NCBI RefSeq assembly: GCF_028769735.1 | Contig: NC_088173.1 | Span: forward strand, 67,766,963 to 67,830,962 | Length of the DNA stretch: 64,000 bases | Reading direction: 5' to 3' | Source of the DNA: Zonotrichia leucophrys gambelii | Lineage: Eukaryota > Chordata > Aves > Passeriformes > Passerellidae | Part shown: positions 36,890-47,859 of the stretch, piece by piece | Position numbering within the stretch: the stretch's first letter is position 1 | How the letters are laid out: each line of letters starts with the position of its first letter | Position numbers and translations under genes: made by a program | The notes under the pieces: model-generated | Told to the model about the DNA's origin: nothing | The model's database searches: none | Seen by the model: the letters and a program-made list of their open reading frames with translations, nothing else

Positions 36890-37230
36890 ATAGTTCTGAG
36901 CAGCTGGAAGGAGGCCAGAGAAAAGCAGCAAAAATGATCCCAGAGATCTAGAAAATAGTACTCATAGGATGCTGAAAAAAATGCAATTTTTAGAGTTTGG
37001 GAAAAGAGGGAATACAAAACCCAAGAGCAACAAGTTAACTGTAAGAATTTATAAAGGTAACTTCAGGGAAAAAAAAAATAGGAAGAAATAAAGTGTTTTC
37101 CATACACTAGTGGATAAGGCAAGCAATAATGGTCAAATATCAAAAGAAGGAGATCTGGAAATTTAGATAAAATTTCCATTGAGGCAGTTACTGAAGCACA
37201 AGGAAATGTTGTATGAGTAAACTAAAAAAT
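36890..37230 (+). mobile_element. old CR1 LINE fragment
   Basis: Shows 'aggaggccagagaaaagcag' plus 'aaaaatgatcc', then later 'gtggataaggcaagcaataa' and 'tggtcaaatatc', then 'gatctggaaatttagataaa', in the order of ancient CR1 subfamilies. Heavily diverged, with small indels. Confidence 0.6.
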
Positions 37231-37489
37231 CTTCATTGAATGAGAGTGTTATCTAACAGTTTGACAGATGCTGGCCAGGAATGGAGTGTTTGGGACTTGT
37301 CAGTGACATTAGAATCATCAAAGTTAAATATTTACACATTAAAAAATAAAGTTGCAGATCATCATCAAGCATTTGTGATCCCAGCGTTTCATGCCAGCAC
37401 AATGTCTGCAATATGTCAGGAAATGTCAGTCTACTGAAGTTTCACACACTAAAAGACAAAGGTATCCTTCACTTCATTTCATTTCCATT

Positions 37490-37760
37490 TACTTTATCAC
37501 TGGAAATTAATCTAATTTTGCTACAGAACGACTTCCTTCCTTAATATGCTTTGAATGCACAGCCATTAGTGAAGGAGATGCTTCATTAAAATCTGCCTGC
37601 TTTGTTTTAGAGTAAAACTCATAAAATTTGCAAGATTTCATTTAATCAGTTAAGTTGGGAATTAACGTCAGCACTACTTTCTTCCTCTTGTTATTAAGGG
37701 AATTGGACTGTTTGTAATTTTGTTGCTACTTAATATGGAGACACCTTGAAATAAACCATC
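37490..37760. promoter_or_regulatory. candidate conserved non-coding element
   Basis: Non-repetitive AT-rich segment with 'ggaaattaatctaatttt', 'catttaatcagttaag' and 'gggaattaacgtcagc'. A weak, texture-based call. Confidence 0.2.
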
Positions 37761-38208
37761 AGTACTTTCAATAAAGGATAGAGCTTTGAATTTCAGAGGT
37801 GAATCTTGCAAACACTAGGCCATTATGGTCAAGACAATTTTTATTTCCTTTGAGAGATGAGTCTACATGGCACAGGGATTTAAATTATGGATGCACAGTT
37901 GGAACAACAAATTCTGATAAACATGATTGCTTTTAAACTCCTTCTTGTGAAAAGTGTAAGCACTCAGCTCTATCCTATTTGTACATGTAGAAATCAGAAT
38001 ATCTATGACAAGAAACACAAAGTCAACAGAACCTTGAGAAAGTCCAGGCAGGACAATCTTTCAGAAATAGCTCCTCTTCACTGAGAGGCAGCTCTGTGCT
38101 CAGTCTAGCTCTGACTTTCTTTATTTCAATGATGAGAAGTGTTTATTTTTGTGCAGTCAGCCACCGGCAGTGAGTGCTCCCTGGGCTGAGGGTGATGTGC
38201 CAGGCGCA

Positions 38209-38650
38209 TTCCTTCCTTCCTTCCTTCCTTCCTTCCTTCCTTCCTTCCTTCCTTCCTTCCTTCCTTCCTTCCTTCCGCCACTTCCTTCCGCCACTTCCTT
38301 CCGCCACTTCCTTCCTTCCTTCCGCCACTTCCTTCCTTCCTTCCTTCCGCCACTTCCTTCCTTCCTTCCTTCCTTCCTTCCTTCCTTCCTTCCTTCCTTC
38401 CTTCCTTCCTTCCTTCCTTCCTTCCTTCCTTCCTTCCTTCCTTCCTTCCTTCCTTCCTTCCTTCCTTCCTTCCTTCCTTCCTTCCTTCCTTCCCCTTCCT
38501 TCCTTCCTTCCTTCCTTCCTTCCTTCCTTCCTCCTTCCTTCCTTCCTTCCTTCCTTCCCTCCTTCCCTTCCTCCTTCCCCTTCCTCCCTTCCTTCCCCCC
38601 TTCCTTCCCTCCTTCCCTCCCTCCTTCCCTCCTTCCCTCCTTCCTTCTCC
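38209..38650. repeat. (CTTC)n pyrimidine tract with GCCAC interruptions
   Basis: About 440 bp of almost pure pyrimidine on the plus strand. The first part holds five 'gccac' interruptions (38277, 38290, 38303, 38324, 38349), spaced 13, 13, 21 and 25 bp. The middle is nearly perfect CTTC and the end becomes irregular CCCTT. Frames of up to 179 codons across it, rich in Lys-Glu-Gly-Arg or Phe-Leu-Pro-Ser, are artefacts. Confidence 0.97.
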
Positions 38651-38930
38651 AGCATTTGCCATCACCTTAGGTATGGCTGATATTGGCAGTCTCTCCTCAG
38701 AGTCACAACTCTTTTATTTCTAAATTATATTACCAAAAATTGTACTACAAAAATTTTTCTGTTTCTCTGCTTTTTAATTTAATTTAATCTGATTTCAGAC
38801 TGGATATTAGTTGCAATAATCAGGGCATTCAGGACCTAGAAAAAATACCTAGAACAGTTCTTGTTTTTCTGTCTTCCTCTTCATCATGGAAACAGAGGAT
38901 GTCTCGTGGGACCTCTTCTTCCAGATCACA

Positions 38931-39141
38931 CAGAGTCACAGAATATCCTGATTTGGAAGAGTCTCACAAGGATCATCCAGTGCAGCTCCTGGCCCTGCAC
39001 AGCCCCATGCCCAGAGTCACCCCCTGTGCCCAGAGCATTGTCCCAACAGCCCTGAGCTCTGCCAGGCTGGTGCTGTGCCCACTGCCCTGGGGAGCCTGGG
39101 CAGGGCCCAGCCACCCTCTGGGGCAGAACCTTTTCCTGCTA
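38931..39141 (-). mobile_element. CR1 LINE 3' fragment, relatively young
   Basis: In reverse it carries the CR1 tail: 'gagtcacagaatatcctgat', 'aggatcatccagtgcagctc', 'ctggccctgcac', 'cagagcattgtcc', 'gccctggggagcctgggcag' and 'ccaccctctggggcagaacc'. It follows the remembered passerine CR1-J-like consensus closely. GC-rich compared with its surroundings. Confidence 0.9.
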
Positions 39142-40884
39142 CACAACCACGGGCACTTGCAAAGAAAAATCATCTCAAATCCTCCAGAACACTGATAAAA
39201 GTTGAACCACAGCCAAAGCTAAGACCTTTCAGCACAGTTCCGTGCAGTTTCACCCTGAGTCTGTGGGTGTTTCTTTGCTGTTTGGCAGGGAGCTGTCCAT
39301 GGTGCCTGGCTCCGATGGCAGGAGCAGGAGGCACGGCAGAGCTGATGGCCATCTGGCTAAAACCTCTTCTCCTCTCTGAAAACAAGAAAACCAAATCCCT
39401 TCAGGGGAGCATGTTCATGTTGCACACAGGAATTTTGTTCTGTACCAAGCATTTCCAAAAATATGTTTGTTTGGCCAAAAATCTTGCCCTGGGTGTGGAC
39501 AAACCCATATCCAGGCCCATTTATCTCACTGCTATAACCAAGATTTTCTGTCCTGAGCTTGTCTGAGTTATTCCTTTCTTGAAACCTGAGTTGATTATTT
39601 AGATGATGATCACTTGTGACAGCATTTTTACACACTGGCACAGTAAATAATAATAATTTGGAATTTAACAATGAGTTATACTGCTCATAATTGGCAAATT
39701 ACATTCATTCAGATATCTCCATAACGTCCAGCTTTTTCAAATGGCCTGACATCTGTTAGAAGCCAGGATTTACATACAGAATAACTTCTTGGGACACTTA
39801 GAGTGAGGCTTTGGTCATATGGAAGGTTTCAGTGAAACACAGTGAAAGGAACTGAAGATGTGAATAGTCATAGAGGTGCCTGCACTGGTCATCAATAAAA
39901 CATCTTAGGATTCCTCTCAAAAAAGGGCTACTCATTTTTTATCTCCAAATATCCATGTTGAAACACCTACTTTGTCCTCTGGGCTAGAATGACAAATACA
40001 ATCTTATATTTCTTTAGTGTTCCTGCTGGTACACTCTAAGAACATTTGAATATGAGAGTTCTACAAGATGTCTGAGTGTCCAAGACCTGAATAAAATACA
40101 TAAACCATTGCACATTTCAAAAGCAACTTGTCTGACCACAGAACCTCAGCCATATCTGCTACCACTGGTCTTATAGATGGGATTCATCTATTTTCTTCAG
40201 TGCTTTTAATTTTTAACAGATTTTGGACAGAAATGGATCACTCTATTTCTGGCTTGTTTTTACTTTGATTAAGTATTTCAATTGAGGTAGCTTTGAAAGA
40301 GAAAATCTTGTTGTCTGAAATAGCCCTTGGCCTTTTTGAGGAAAACACTGTTATAGACAAATCCCAGCCAGGATCATTTCACCAGCCAGAGAGATTTTCC
40401 CTCCTGCATGTGAGGTGTGACCAACAGGTTATCCGGGCTCTTTGACTTTAATTTATCTATTCATACACAAACAAGAGAAAACCATTATTTAGCCCTTGAA
40501 TAACTAAAATAGTTATTTAGTATAAAAATGGCTGCTGCAAAACAGAGATTTAAAATTAAAATTTTACTTGGCGTCTCAGCAATGTATCATCTGACCAGAG
40601 AAAATGAAGTCCTATGAATTAACTTGTATGGAATTGCACAGAAAAGTATGGAATGATTTATTATTTTTCTACCTGTGTTTTCCAGCATTATTTGTTATTT
40701 ATAGCAATAAAAATTCATGAAATTAATACACAGATAGACTCATATATTTATTCAATATGTTAACATAGTGCTCCTCTCACTGCCTAACATAGAATTTCTT
40801 TTGCAAATCCCATGAGTGGCTGCCCATTATTTCTTTTGAATCCCATGATCTTCAAAGTGTGTCTTTGCAGTCTCTCAGCTGTCT

Positions 40885-41215
40885 AAACCAGACAATAATA
40901 ACCATTAATTATTATTCAATAACTTATCATGCCTCAGCCGAGCTATGGCAACCTGCTGTGACAGCGCTCTGGTGTCCTATAACAGGAAATAATGTATATT
41001 ATCTCCTATATGTCATGGCCTAAGAATATATGTACACAAAATCATTTACCACAGCCCTGCTGATGAATGGTAACTCATTAAATAGCTGTAATTTGAGTGG
41101 TCCCTCATTAAATAGCTGTAACTCTAAGTCTGCTTTCTATCTCATTTTAATGTTTGTGAAATAAGCATTTTGTGTCTTGTGATTAATAGGATGGTAGCTC
41201 ACCAACATGGAACCT
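40885..41215. promoter_or_regulatory. candidate conserved non-coding element with internal duplication
   Basis: Starts with a dense homeodomain-type patch ('ataaccattaattattatt'), followed by 'gagctatggcaacc', whose complement resembles an RFX half-site (GTTGCCATAG). Further on, an 18-bp word is directly repeated at 41074-41091 and 41104-41121. No repeat family recognised. Confidence 0.35.
41074..41121 (+). repeat. 18-bp direct repeat, 30-bp period
   Basis: 'ctcattaaatagctgtaa' occurs twice, identical, at 41074-41091 and 41104-41121, with 12 unrelated bases between. Confidence 0.95.
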
Positions 41216-42794
41216 TTCAGGTATGCAATGGGATTTGTGTTACAGGATGAACCTTCCAAAAAAACCTCAGGGGGATTTTTGCTTCATAAAACTAAAATAA
41301 ATTGAATCGAGTTTCACCATAAATCATTAAGTCTTGATCTAAGATGTGGGGACTGTGAGAAGGAACTTAGATGGAGGGAGGAGGGAGAGATGACAACATG
41401 ACACTTCAAAAAGTTCCAAGTCAATTGGTGACTTTATTATATGGTATTCAAAGATAAGAGATTTTGATGACCTGAAAATGGACGTCAAAGTGAAGATTAA
41501 GAATCCACAATTGCACAAACCAGAAAGAAATTCCTGTAATGTCCTAATTTTTTACCGTGAATGACATCCAATAAGACTAATTTTTTTTTGACAAAGGCAT
41601 GAGTCTGCACTGCTATCACTTGTTCTTAGCCTCTTCATTTGCTTAGTACAAGGCAATTTGCATTAAGAGCCTATTTTTCCCTCTTCTGTGTTGTTTGTTT
41701 TCCAAATGAATTTATGTTTATGGTGGGAGGCATGGGAAGCCATGGATTTTGCCACAGAGAATAGCAAGCGTTCAGCAAATTCAGTTTTTGGTTCCCTGCT
41801 GATCTGCCAGAAGCAAAAAGATCATTTAGTGCACATTCAGTGCACTGGGGCCCCAATGGGGCAGGTCAGTAAAATGTCAGCAGGGCTGTCAGTTGGTGCT
41901 AAACATGCTGCTGACTTTTTTTGGGGGGTGTTGTGGACCTGTTGTTGTCAGGTTCAATTCTCAAGTCAAAGCTCCCACTGCTGCCATGCTCTTTGCAGGC
42001 TGTCTCACCGATTTTTCTCTGGCTGACCTGCTGTCTTCTCCTGGCTCCTTGCTGTTTCTGGCTCTTGTGAAACCAGTGATGACTCTAGCTGTATGCATAA
42101 AAAGTGCTGAACTTATTGGAGGATTGATTTTAAACAAAAAAACACCCCAACAAACAACCCCAAATCTTCATCACTCTGTACAAATTTGTTTTATTTTAGT
42201 AGAATGGACTATAAGAATGAGGCTTTGCTTATCCCCTCTGTTTGTGCTGTCACAAGGCTGTGTTTGTGCTGCTCTCAGTGACAGCAGGTGAGGTTGATTC
42301 CCTTTCTTACCTCTATACAGGTGTGATTTTCCAATCTCTATTGTTTTTAGCAAGTTTTAACTCATGAAGGTGATCTGGTATAATGAAATTTGCCCCTACA
42401 GAGACTGGGACACTTAGTTCTTGTTTTTTAACACTGCTTTTGTAGCTTGCTAGCATTCCATGGTGCAGAACAACACCCAGGTTTCCCACAGCACACTCCA
42501 ACAAGAAATCAGAATTTCTTGCCAATCAGATGGGGCAGACAGGTTATGAGCATGCAGGGATGTTAAATGCACCTGGGATCATTGCCTCACCACAAATCAT
42601 GTAAATAAACCCTTTTCCTCCTCCCAAACTGCCAATTTCCACACAAACTATGGACCAAAACAGTGCCAGAGATGAGCAATTAAAGCATATCTACAGTCAT
42701 CTTCCAACGTCAGGAATATTCCCAAGCATTCCTTAATTCATTTTTATAAGTGTTAATAAAGTGTCTACCAGCCACATGGGATTCCAGAGTTTTG

Positions 42795-42905
42795 ATAATA
42801 AAGTGATTTGCATAAAATAATGTGTCCAAGTGCTCGTAAGCAGATTTGGGATCCAAGCTTTTTTAACTTCTGATCAAAGCCTCTGACTACTGAGCTATTC
42901 AGCAA
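42795..42905 (-). mobile_element. probable MIR SINE fragment
   Basis: The order 'aaagtgatttgcataaaata', 'atgtgtccaagtgctcgtaa', 'gcagatttgggatccaag', 'gcctctgactactgagc' parallels the reverse MIR consensus ('aagtgacttgcccaaggtcacacagc', 'aagtggcagagctgggattc', 'tcctgactcca'). It is about 30-40% diverged by eye, as expected for a SINE older than birds. Confidence 0.5.
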
Positions 42906-42909
42906 ATGA

Positions 42910-45575
42910 AGCCTGTAGTTGTCTTCAAATAGTTCCTTTTTCTAAATTAAAGGCTGTGGATTCCAATTAGAGGGCAACAGCTTCTTCCAGCTCAGAAAAA
43001 GGCCAACCTAAGACAAAAACTCCATAGCTGGTCCAGCCACTTGATTGGGGTATTTTCCTCAAGATTTGGTGCCTGAAGGTTCTTTCCATACCCATGGGGG
43101 TCATGCAGCCAATGCAGGACAGCAATCTCCACCCAGAACCAGGATGGCCCATTCCCTACTGGAAGGGAGCCCAATTTCCTCAGCTGACATCTCAGTTAAA
43201 AATTAGAGATGTCTAAATTCTAAAAATTAGAACGTAGGTGCAACGATTCTTTCTCCTGTGGATCAGGGTCACAGGAAAAAAGCAACACTTCCATGTACAA
43301 ATTGAAACAAAGCAGGATCAAAGTTGTTTGTTGATTGGTTAACAGCATATAATTAACAGGCAATAAGTCAATTCTGCATCTCACATAAATATCAGCAATA
43401 CAGCAGATTAAACACAAGCCTAGTCCAGTTCCAACAGAATATTGATGGAGCTCTATCAATTTCTAAACAGTGAGAAAGTCCCTTGAGATCACATCTGAAC
43501 ATTAAACAGAAAAATAGATGCTGTATGTACAAGATTCTCATTTGGGATCTTGGTCTTATATTGTTTACACACTTGGGCCATGACAGAAGGAAAAGAAATT
43601 ATTCCTGACTATTTTCAGTGAAAAAAAAAGAAGAAAATTAATGCTTTTGACAATTTTATTGGTATTTTTACCTGGGTCATAAAGGATTATTTCTTTACTT
43701 TTTTTCTAAGTAAAATGTAAAAATTGCTTTGTAGAAAGATTTCATTTTAGATCCACGCTTTATTATTTGTGCAATTTCCAGACAATGCTTGTCATGGATA
43801 ACTAGGGGTCTTCTTATATTGTTTCAAGAAAAGAAATTATTACTTCCAGTTCTCATTTTAAATTAAATGTGGATATGTATGCATGTGACTATACATGAAT
43901 GTGTGTGTATATACATAAATAGGAGAATCCCATTCAGAGGATGTGATCCACATCTCTGCCAAAAAAACCACAAAAAAATCAAAGAAACAAAACCACCACA
44001 AACACAGCATGAAACTCCCTCAAACAACAACAACAACAACAAATTAATAATGAAAAAACACCAGACAAGGTAATAATAAAATACTCCCAAAAACAAGATG
44101 GCAACAACAAGCACAAAAAAGAGAAAAAAGACCAAAAAAAAAGAAAAAAAAATAAAACAAAACCTCAAGCAACTATGGAATCTTTCTTCAAATATGTGAA
44201 CAAGTGTGAATTTGAGGTACAACATAAAGTAGATGGCATTGCTGGAGGAAAAGAAATAAGTAATAAACAGGTAGAACAAGAATATCAGAAGTGACTGCTA
44301 GGCAACAGTGGTGTCTTCTTTCAGTGGCCCAAAGTCCCTGTCAGTTTAAAAGAAAACAAATGGAACAAGAACAAACCCTAAACGACTTCACCCCGCTCCA
44401 GCTCCTCAGGCAAAACCAGAGAAATGTCAGCAGCAAAGAAGATGAACCCACACTCATGACCAGGAGGTTTTCAAGCCAGAAGGCAGAAAAAGATCCCTTT
44501 GTGGTTGGAGAAGCAGAATAAATCTCATTCACTGCAGCCTTGAGAGCTTTGAGTTTGTTATTTCTGTATTCAAGAGGCTTTAAACACACAGAAAACCCCA
44601 AGCTTTGTTTGTCCTGATTTTATTTGTTTCTGTTTGAAACTGAAGATGGAACCAGTTTCATTAATCTACAGTCAGGTTTTGCTGGCTTTGTGATTTGTTT
44701 ACCTGAACCAAGGGTACTGATACATTGTTTGGGACTAAAATTTATTTCCAAGTCTCCAATAAATAAGATTTTTCTACTTCTTCTACCAAAATACTAAAGG
44801 GAGGGGGGTTTTATTACAATTATTATTATGCATGCCTCAGATGAGAAACCAGCTAAGTGGGATGTCTCCAGAGGCCAAAACATGCTGAAATTTGAAATTG
44901 AGAGCAGTGAAATCTCAGTGATGCTCTGGGCTACAAGCTCAGCCCCTTTGCCCTGCAGAGGGCACAGATTCATTTTTTTACATCTTGCAGCACAGAGCAG
45001 TCATCACCACTGTGCTCCCCTTTCACCAGTGGATATGACTGGCAATAATTCATCATAAAGCAGGTATAATGTTGAATTTGGAACTAGCATGAAAAAATAC
45101 ACTTTAATTATTTACTGTATTAATTAGGGTATATTCAGGTAGCCACTCATTCCCTCTAAAACATCCATGAAGGAAGGCAGCCTGGAGATTCTCAGTTTTG
45201 GGCAGGTTTTTCCTGTGGAAGTTAAGCAGGAATGATAAGAAACCTCCCATGCTCCCTGCTTTTCTTGTTCATACATGATGCATTTGAGAGGTAATGAAAA
45301 ATTTCATGTCTGCCACAAATTCTCGAGTGTTAGAGCTTAACTATAAGTTTTAAATACTGCTATTCACTCATCGCTCATTAATTGTATCCCAAAATACCAA
45401 GTGAGCCAATTTAGGTGAACACACAGGGGCAGTTTAGGCCACAGAATAATCATTGGAGAGGCCAGACAATTACTGTAGTTTTTGTTTTCCAAAATTTACT
45501 GGTACAGACAGATTATTTTCCATTTTCAGGAATAGCAGGGAAGGTTGGCAAATTCTGGACATGCACAGGGACCTT
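42910..45575. other. non-coding; A-rich block
   Basis: No gene recognised. The 138-codon minus frame at 43863-44279 is a translation of the A-rich block, and neighbouring short frames have no known domain. Confidence 0.4.
43960..44165. repeat. A-rich low-complexity block with (CAA)n
   Basis: Alternating A-runs and CC/CAA words, including 'caacaacaacaacaacaa' near 44024. Same degenerate type as at 12212 and 54725. Confidence 0.85.
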
Positions 45576-45584
45576 GTGAGGAGG

Positions 45585-45965
45585 TGCAGTGGTGTTCACA
45601 GGGTGAGGGAAGAGATGAGAATCTCCATTCAATGTTTCAGAAGGCTGATTTATTATTTTATGATATATATTATATTAAAAGAAAATGATGTATTAAAACT
45701 ATTCTAAAAGAATAGAAGAAAGGATTTCATCAGAAGGCTTGAAAGGAATAGAAAGGAATAGAAAGATAATAAAATCTTGTGACTGCTCACAGCCTTGACA
45801 CAGGAGGCTGTCATTGGTCATCAAGTAAAAACAATTTCACATGCTGGGTAAACAATTCTCCAAATGACATTCCAAAGCAGCAAAACATGGAGAAGATGAA
45901 GCTTCCCAGCTTCTCAGGAAAAAATATCCTAATGAAAGGATTTTTCATAAAATCTGGCTGTGACA
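45585..45965 (-). mobile_element. solo LTR, ERVK-like family (copy D)
   Basis: 381 bp, starting 'tgcagtggtgttcacagg' and ending 'ctggctgtgaca'. A perfect 6-bp duplication, AGGAGG, flanks it (45579-45584 and 45966-45971). Sense is minus, with AATAAA near 45650 (complement of tttatt) and the family block 'ttctcaggaaaaaatatcct...gaaaggatttttcataaaat' at the other end. Similar in length to copies A and E. Confidence 0.9.
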
Positions 45966-46239
45966 AGGAGGAATCTGCCAGTCCTTCAGTCTTGGCAAAG
46001 GAAACCCAACTGGAAGAGCAAAAGGAATCATAGCCAGCATTTCCCTGCTGACTCTTCATTCCTCCGAGTCACAACAAAACGGAATTTTCATGTGGCTAAA
46101 AGCCATTTACTTGCTGGGGTTTAAAAGGTCTGTCGCTACCCGATTCAGGCTGCACTCAGATTTCAAACTGCAGAGTTTGCAGGAGAGTTTGGGGGAGCTG
46201 GAGAGCGATGATGCACATCTCCAAACCTGCTGCTGGAGG

Positions 46240-46400
46240 ATTCTAGTTTTAGGCAAGAGATCAGTAAAGGTTTGGGATGGTTTGCCTGGTGGCAGCTGTA
46301 ATTATACCCACAGGACTCATTCCCATGGCAGCCAGCCAGACCCTCCCAAGCCTGCAGGGAATCTAAAGGTCACCCAAATTTCAATTAATTAGTTCATGGG
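46240..46400. promoter_or_regulatory. weak candidate non-coding element
   Basis: Contains 'gtggcagctgtaattatacc' (E-box beside a homeodomain core) and 'caattaattag'. Very tentative. Confidence 0.15.
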
Positions 46401-46408
46401 AAATGACA

Positions 46409-46426
46409 CTTTTTTTTTTTTTTTTT
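46409..46426. repeat. poly(T) tract
   Basis: About eighteen T, followed by G/T-rich sequence to 46570. Confidence 0.85.
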
Positions 46427-47107
46427 GTGGCTTCCCTGAACTGTTAGGAGGGTTTACTTTCCTGGTTTTGCTATCTTTTTATTTATTGTGGAGTTTTGGT
46501 CTATTTTTATTTGATGGCATGTTGGAGGATTTTTGGGTTTGCTTTGTTAAGGGGTTTTTTTAATCCAGATGCACCCTTCCTCTGTATTGTAGTTGGGTTT
46601 TCCCTTTCAATAGGAACAACAAAGCTACATTTGAGTGTCCTATAGATGCACTTTATCTTCCATTCCCAGAAGCCCAAAATAGAGGTATAGCTTTAAAAAT
46701 TTCTTTCTGATTCATGTTGATAAGTTGAGGTACTTGCATATTTCTTGACAAGGTGATTCTAGGTATCCCATATATACGGGGGACAAAATGCTGCTTGTTT
46801 TCATGGACTTCAGATTATTCAGAAAAGAGACGTTAATCAGTGTTTTGCATATCTTCCAGATAGGAATCTGAAGAAATAAACTGACTTCACTTAGGGGTGA
46901 GGAAAGGGACAATTCCCATATGAAAATCATGATTTCTGTCTAAATGGCACTGCATTGTATGACACCTATCTCTGTCCTCAGTATAGAAAATAAGTCTTAT
47001 TTAAACACTTTTGCATTACTGAAGGTGGATAGTAAAGCCATGTACAATAAACCAAGAAAGCAAATAGATTTGAATCCTGGCTCCATAGAACCTCAGAATT
47101 ATTTAAA

Positions 47108-47228
47108 GCAGTGTGGATGTGGCACTTGGGGACATGGCTTAGTGGTGACCTTTGCAGTGCTGGAGGAATGGTTTGACTTGGTGAAGTTAGAAGGCTTTTC
47201 AACCTAAATGTTTCTATAATTTTATGAG
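47108..47228 (+). mobile_element. CR1 LINE 3' fragment
   Basis: Clear CR1 tail: 'gtgtggatgtggcacttggg', 'gacatggcttagtggtgacc', 'ttgcagtgctggaggaatgg', 'tttgacttggtgaagttaga', 'aggcttttcaacctaaatg', 'tttctataat'. Same subfamily type as at 600-895 but better preserved. Confidence 0.88.
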
Positions 47229-47794
47229 AAAATGTAGAAAACATGGTTGAGAGATTATAATCAGGCAATAAGAAACACTGCTGGGCAGCTCTAACTAAAG
47301 GCTACTGGTTACTGCACCTGAAACTGGGAATGAAAATTTCTGCAGAAAGAACTTTCTAAATATTTGTCATTTTTCTTTTATTTGGTATGATAGGAGTCAG
47401 CTCTTAATTAGTTTTCTGAAAAGGAGCAGTGCAAAAAGGTTACTACTTTAATTCTGTTGATCCAAAATCTTTGACATATATGCTTATACTTTAATGAGGG
47501 GAATATTCTCCCCCCAGAAATCACTGACAAATGCAAAGTTAATGCAGCTCCCTTTATTCAAAGCCAGCATTATCACAGTGCATTTAAAGCCAATGTTAAA
47601 ACAGTTCCTTTCATTTCAGAGAGTCAAAAAATGCAACACCCATAAGATCAACATGTCCTTCCCTGCACTTGTCAAAGCATGGAAAGCCTCTCACCAGCAG
47701 GTTTCTGACTGAGGACCCTCCCTCCTGAGGACTCAGCTCTTCATCAAACCTCCCTGAGAAAGCCAACATCCAGCTCAATTAAAATAAAATACTT

Positions 47795-47854
47795 AAAATA
47801 AAATAAAATAAAATAAAATAAAATAAAATAAAATAAAATAAAATAAAATAAAAA
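47795..47854. repeat. (AAAAT)n microsatellite
   Basis: About twelve pentamers, preceded by two imperfect units from 47780. The same unit as at 30411. Confidence 0.95.
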
Positions 47855-47859
47855 CTCCT

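Larger units (their letters stand above)
39145..42790. other. non-coding; one regulatory candidate
   Basis: No exon recognised. Overlapping frames at 39075-39566, 41688-42026 and 41893-42291 have no known domain. The candidate element at 40885-41215 is listed separately. Confidence 0.4.

Noticed and set aside
38126..38680. Four long open frames (168-179 codons) on both strands
   Set aside because: They are translations of the CTTC/GGAAG array in different phases; a 4-bp unit without stop codons opens all frames.
41893..42291. 132-codon frame with a hydrophobic start that could pass for a membrane protein
   Set aside because: It overlaps another frame of similar length in a second phase, has no known motif, and ends in a region with A-runs.
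43863..44279. 138-codon hydrophobic minus-strand frame resembling a membrane protein
   Set aside because: The Phe/Leu/Val-rich content comes from reading the A-rich block at 43960-44165 in reverse.
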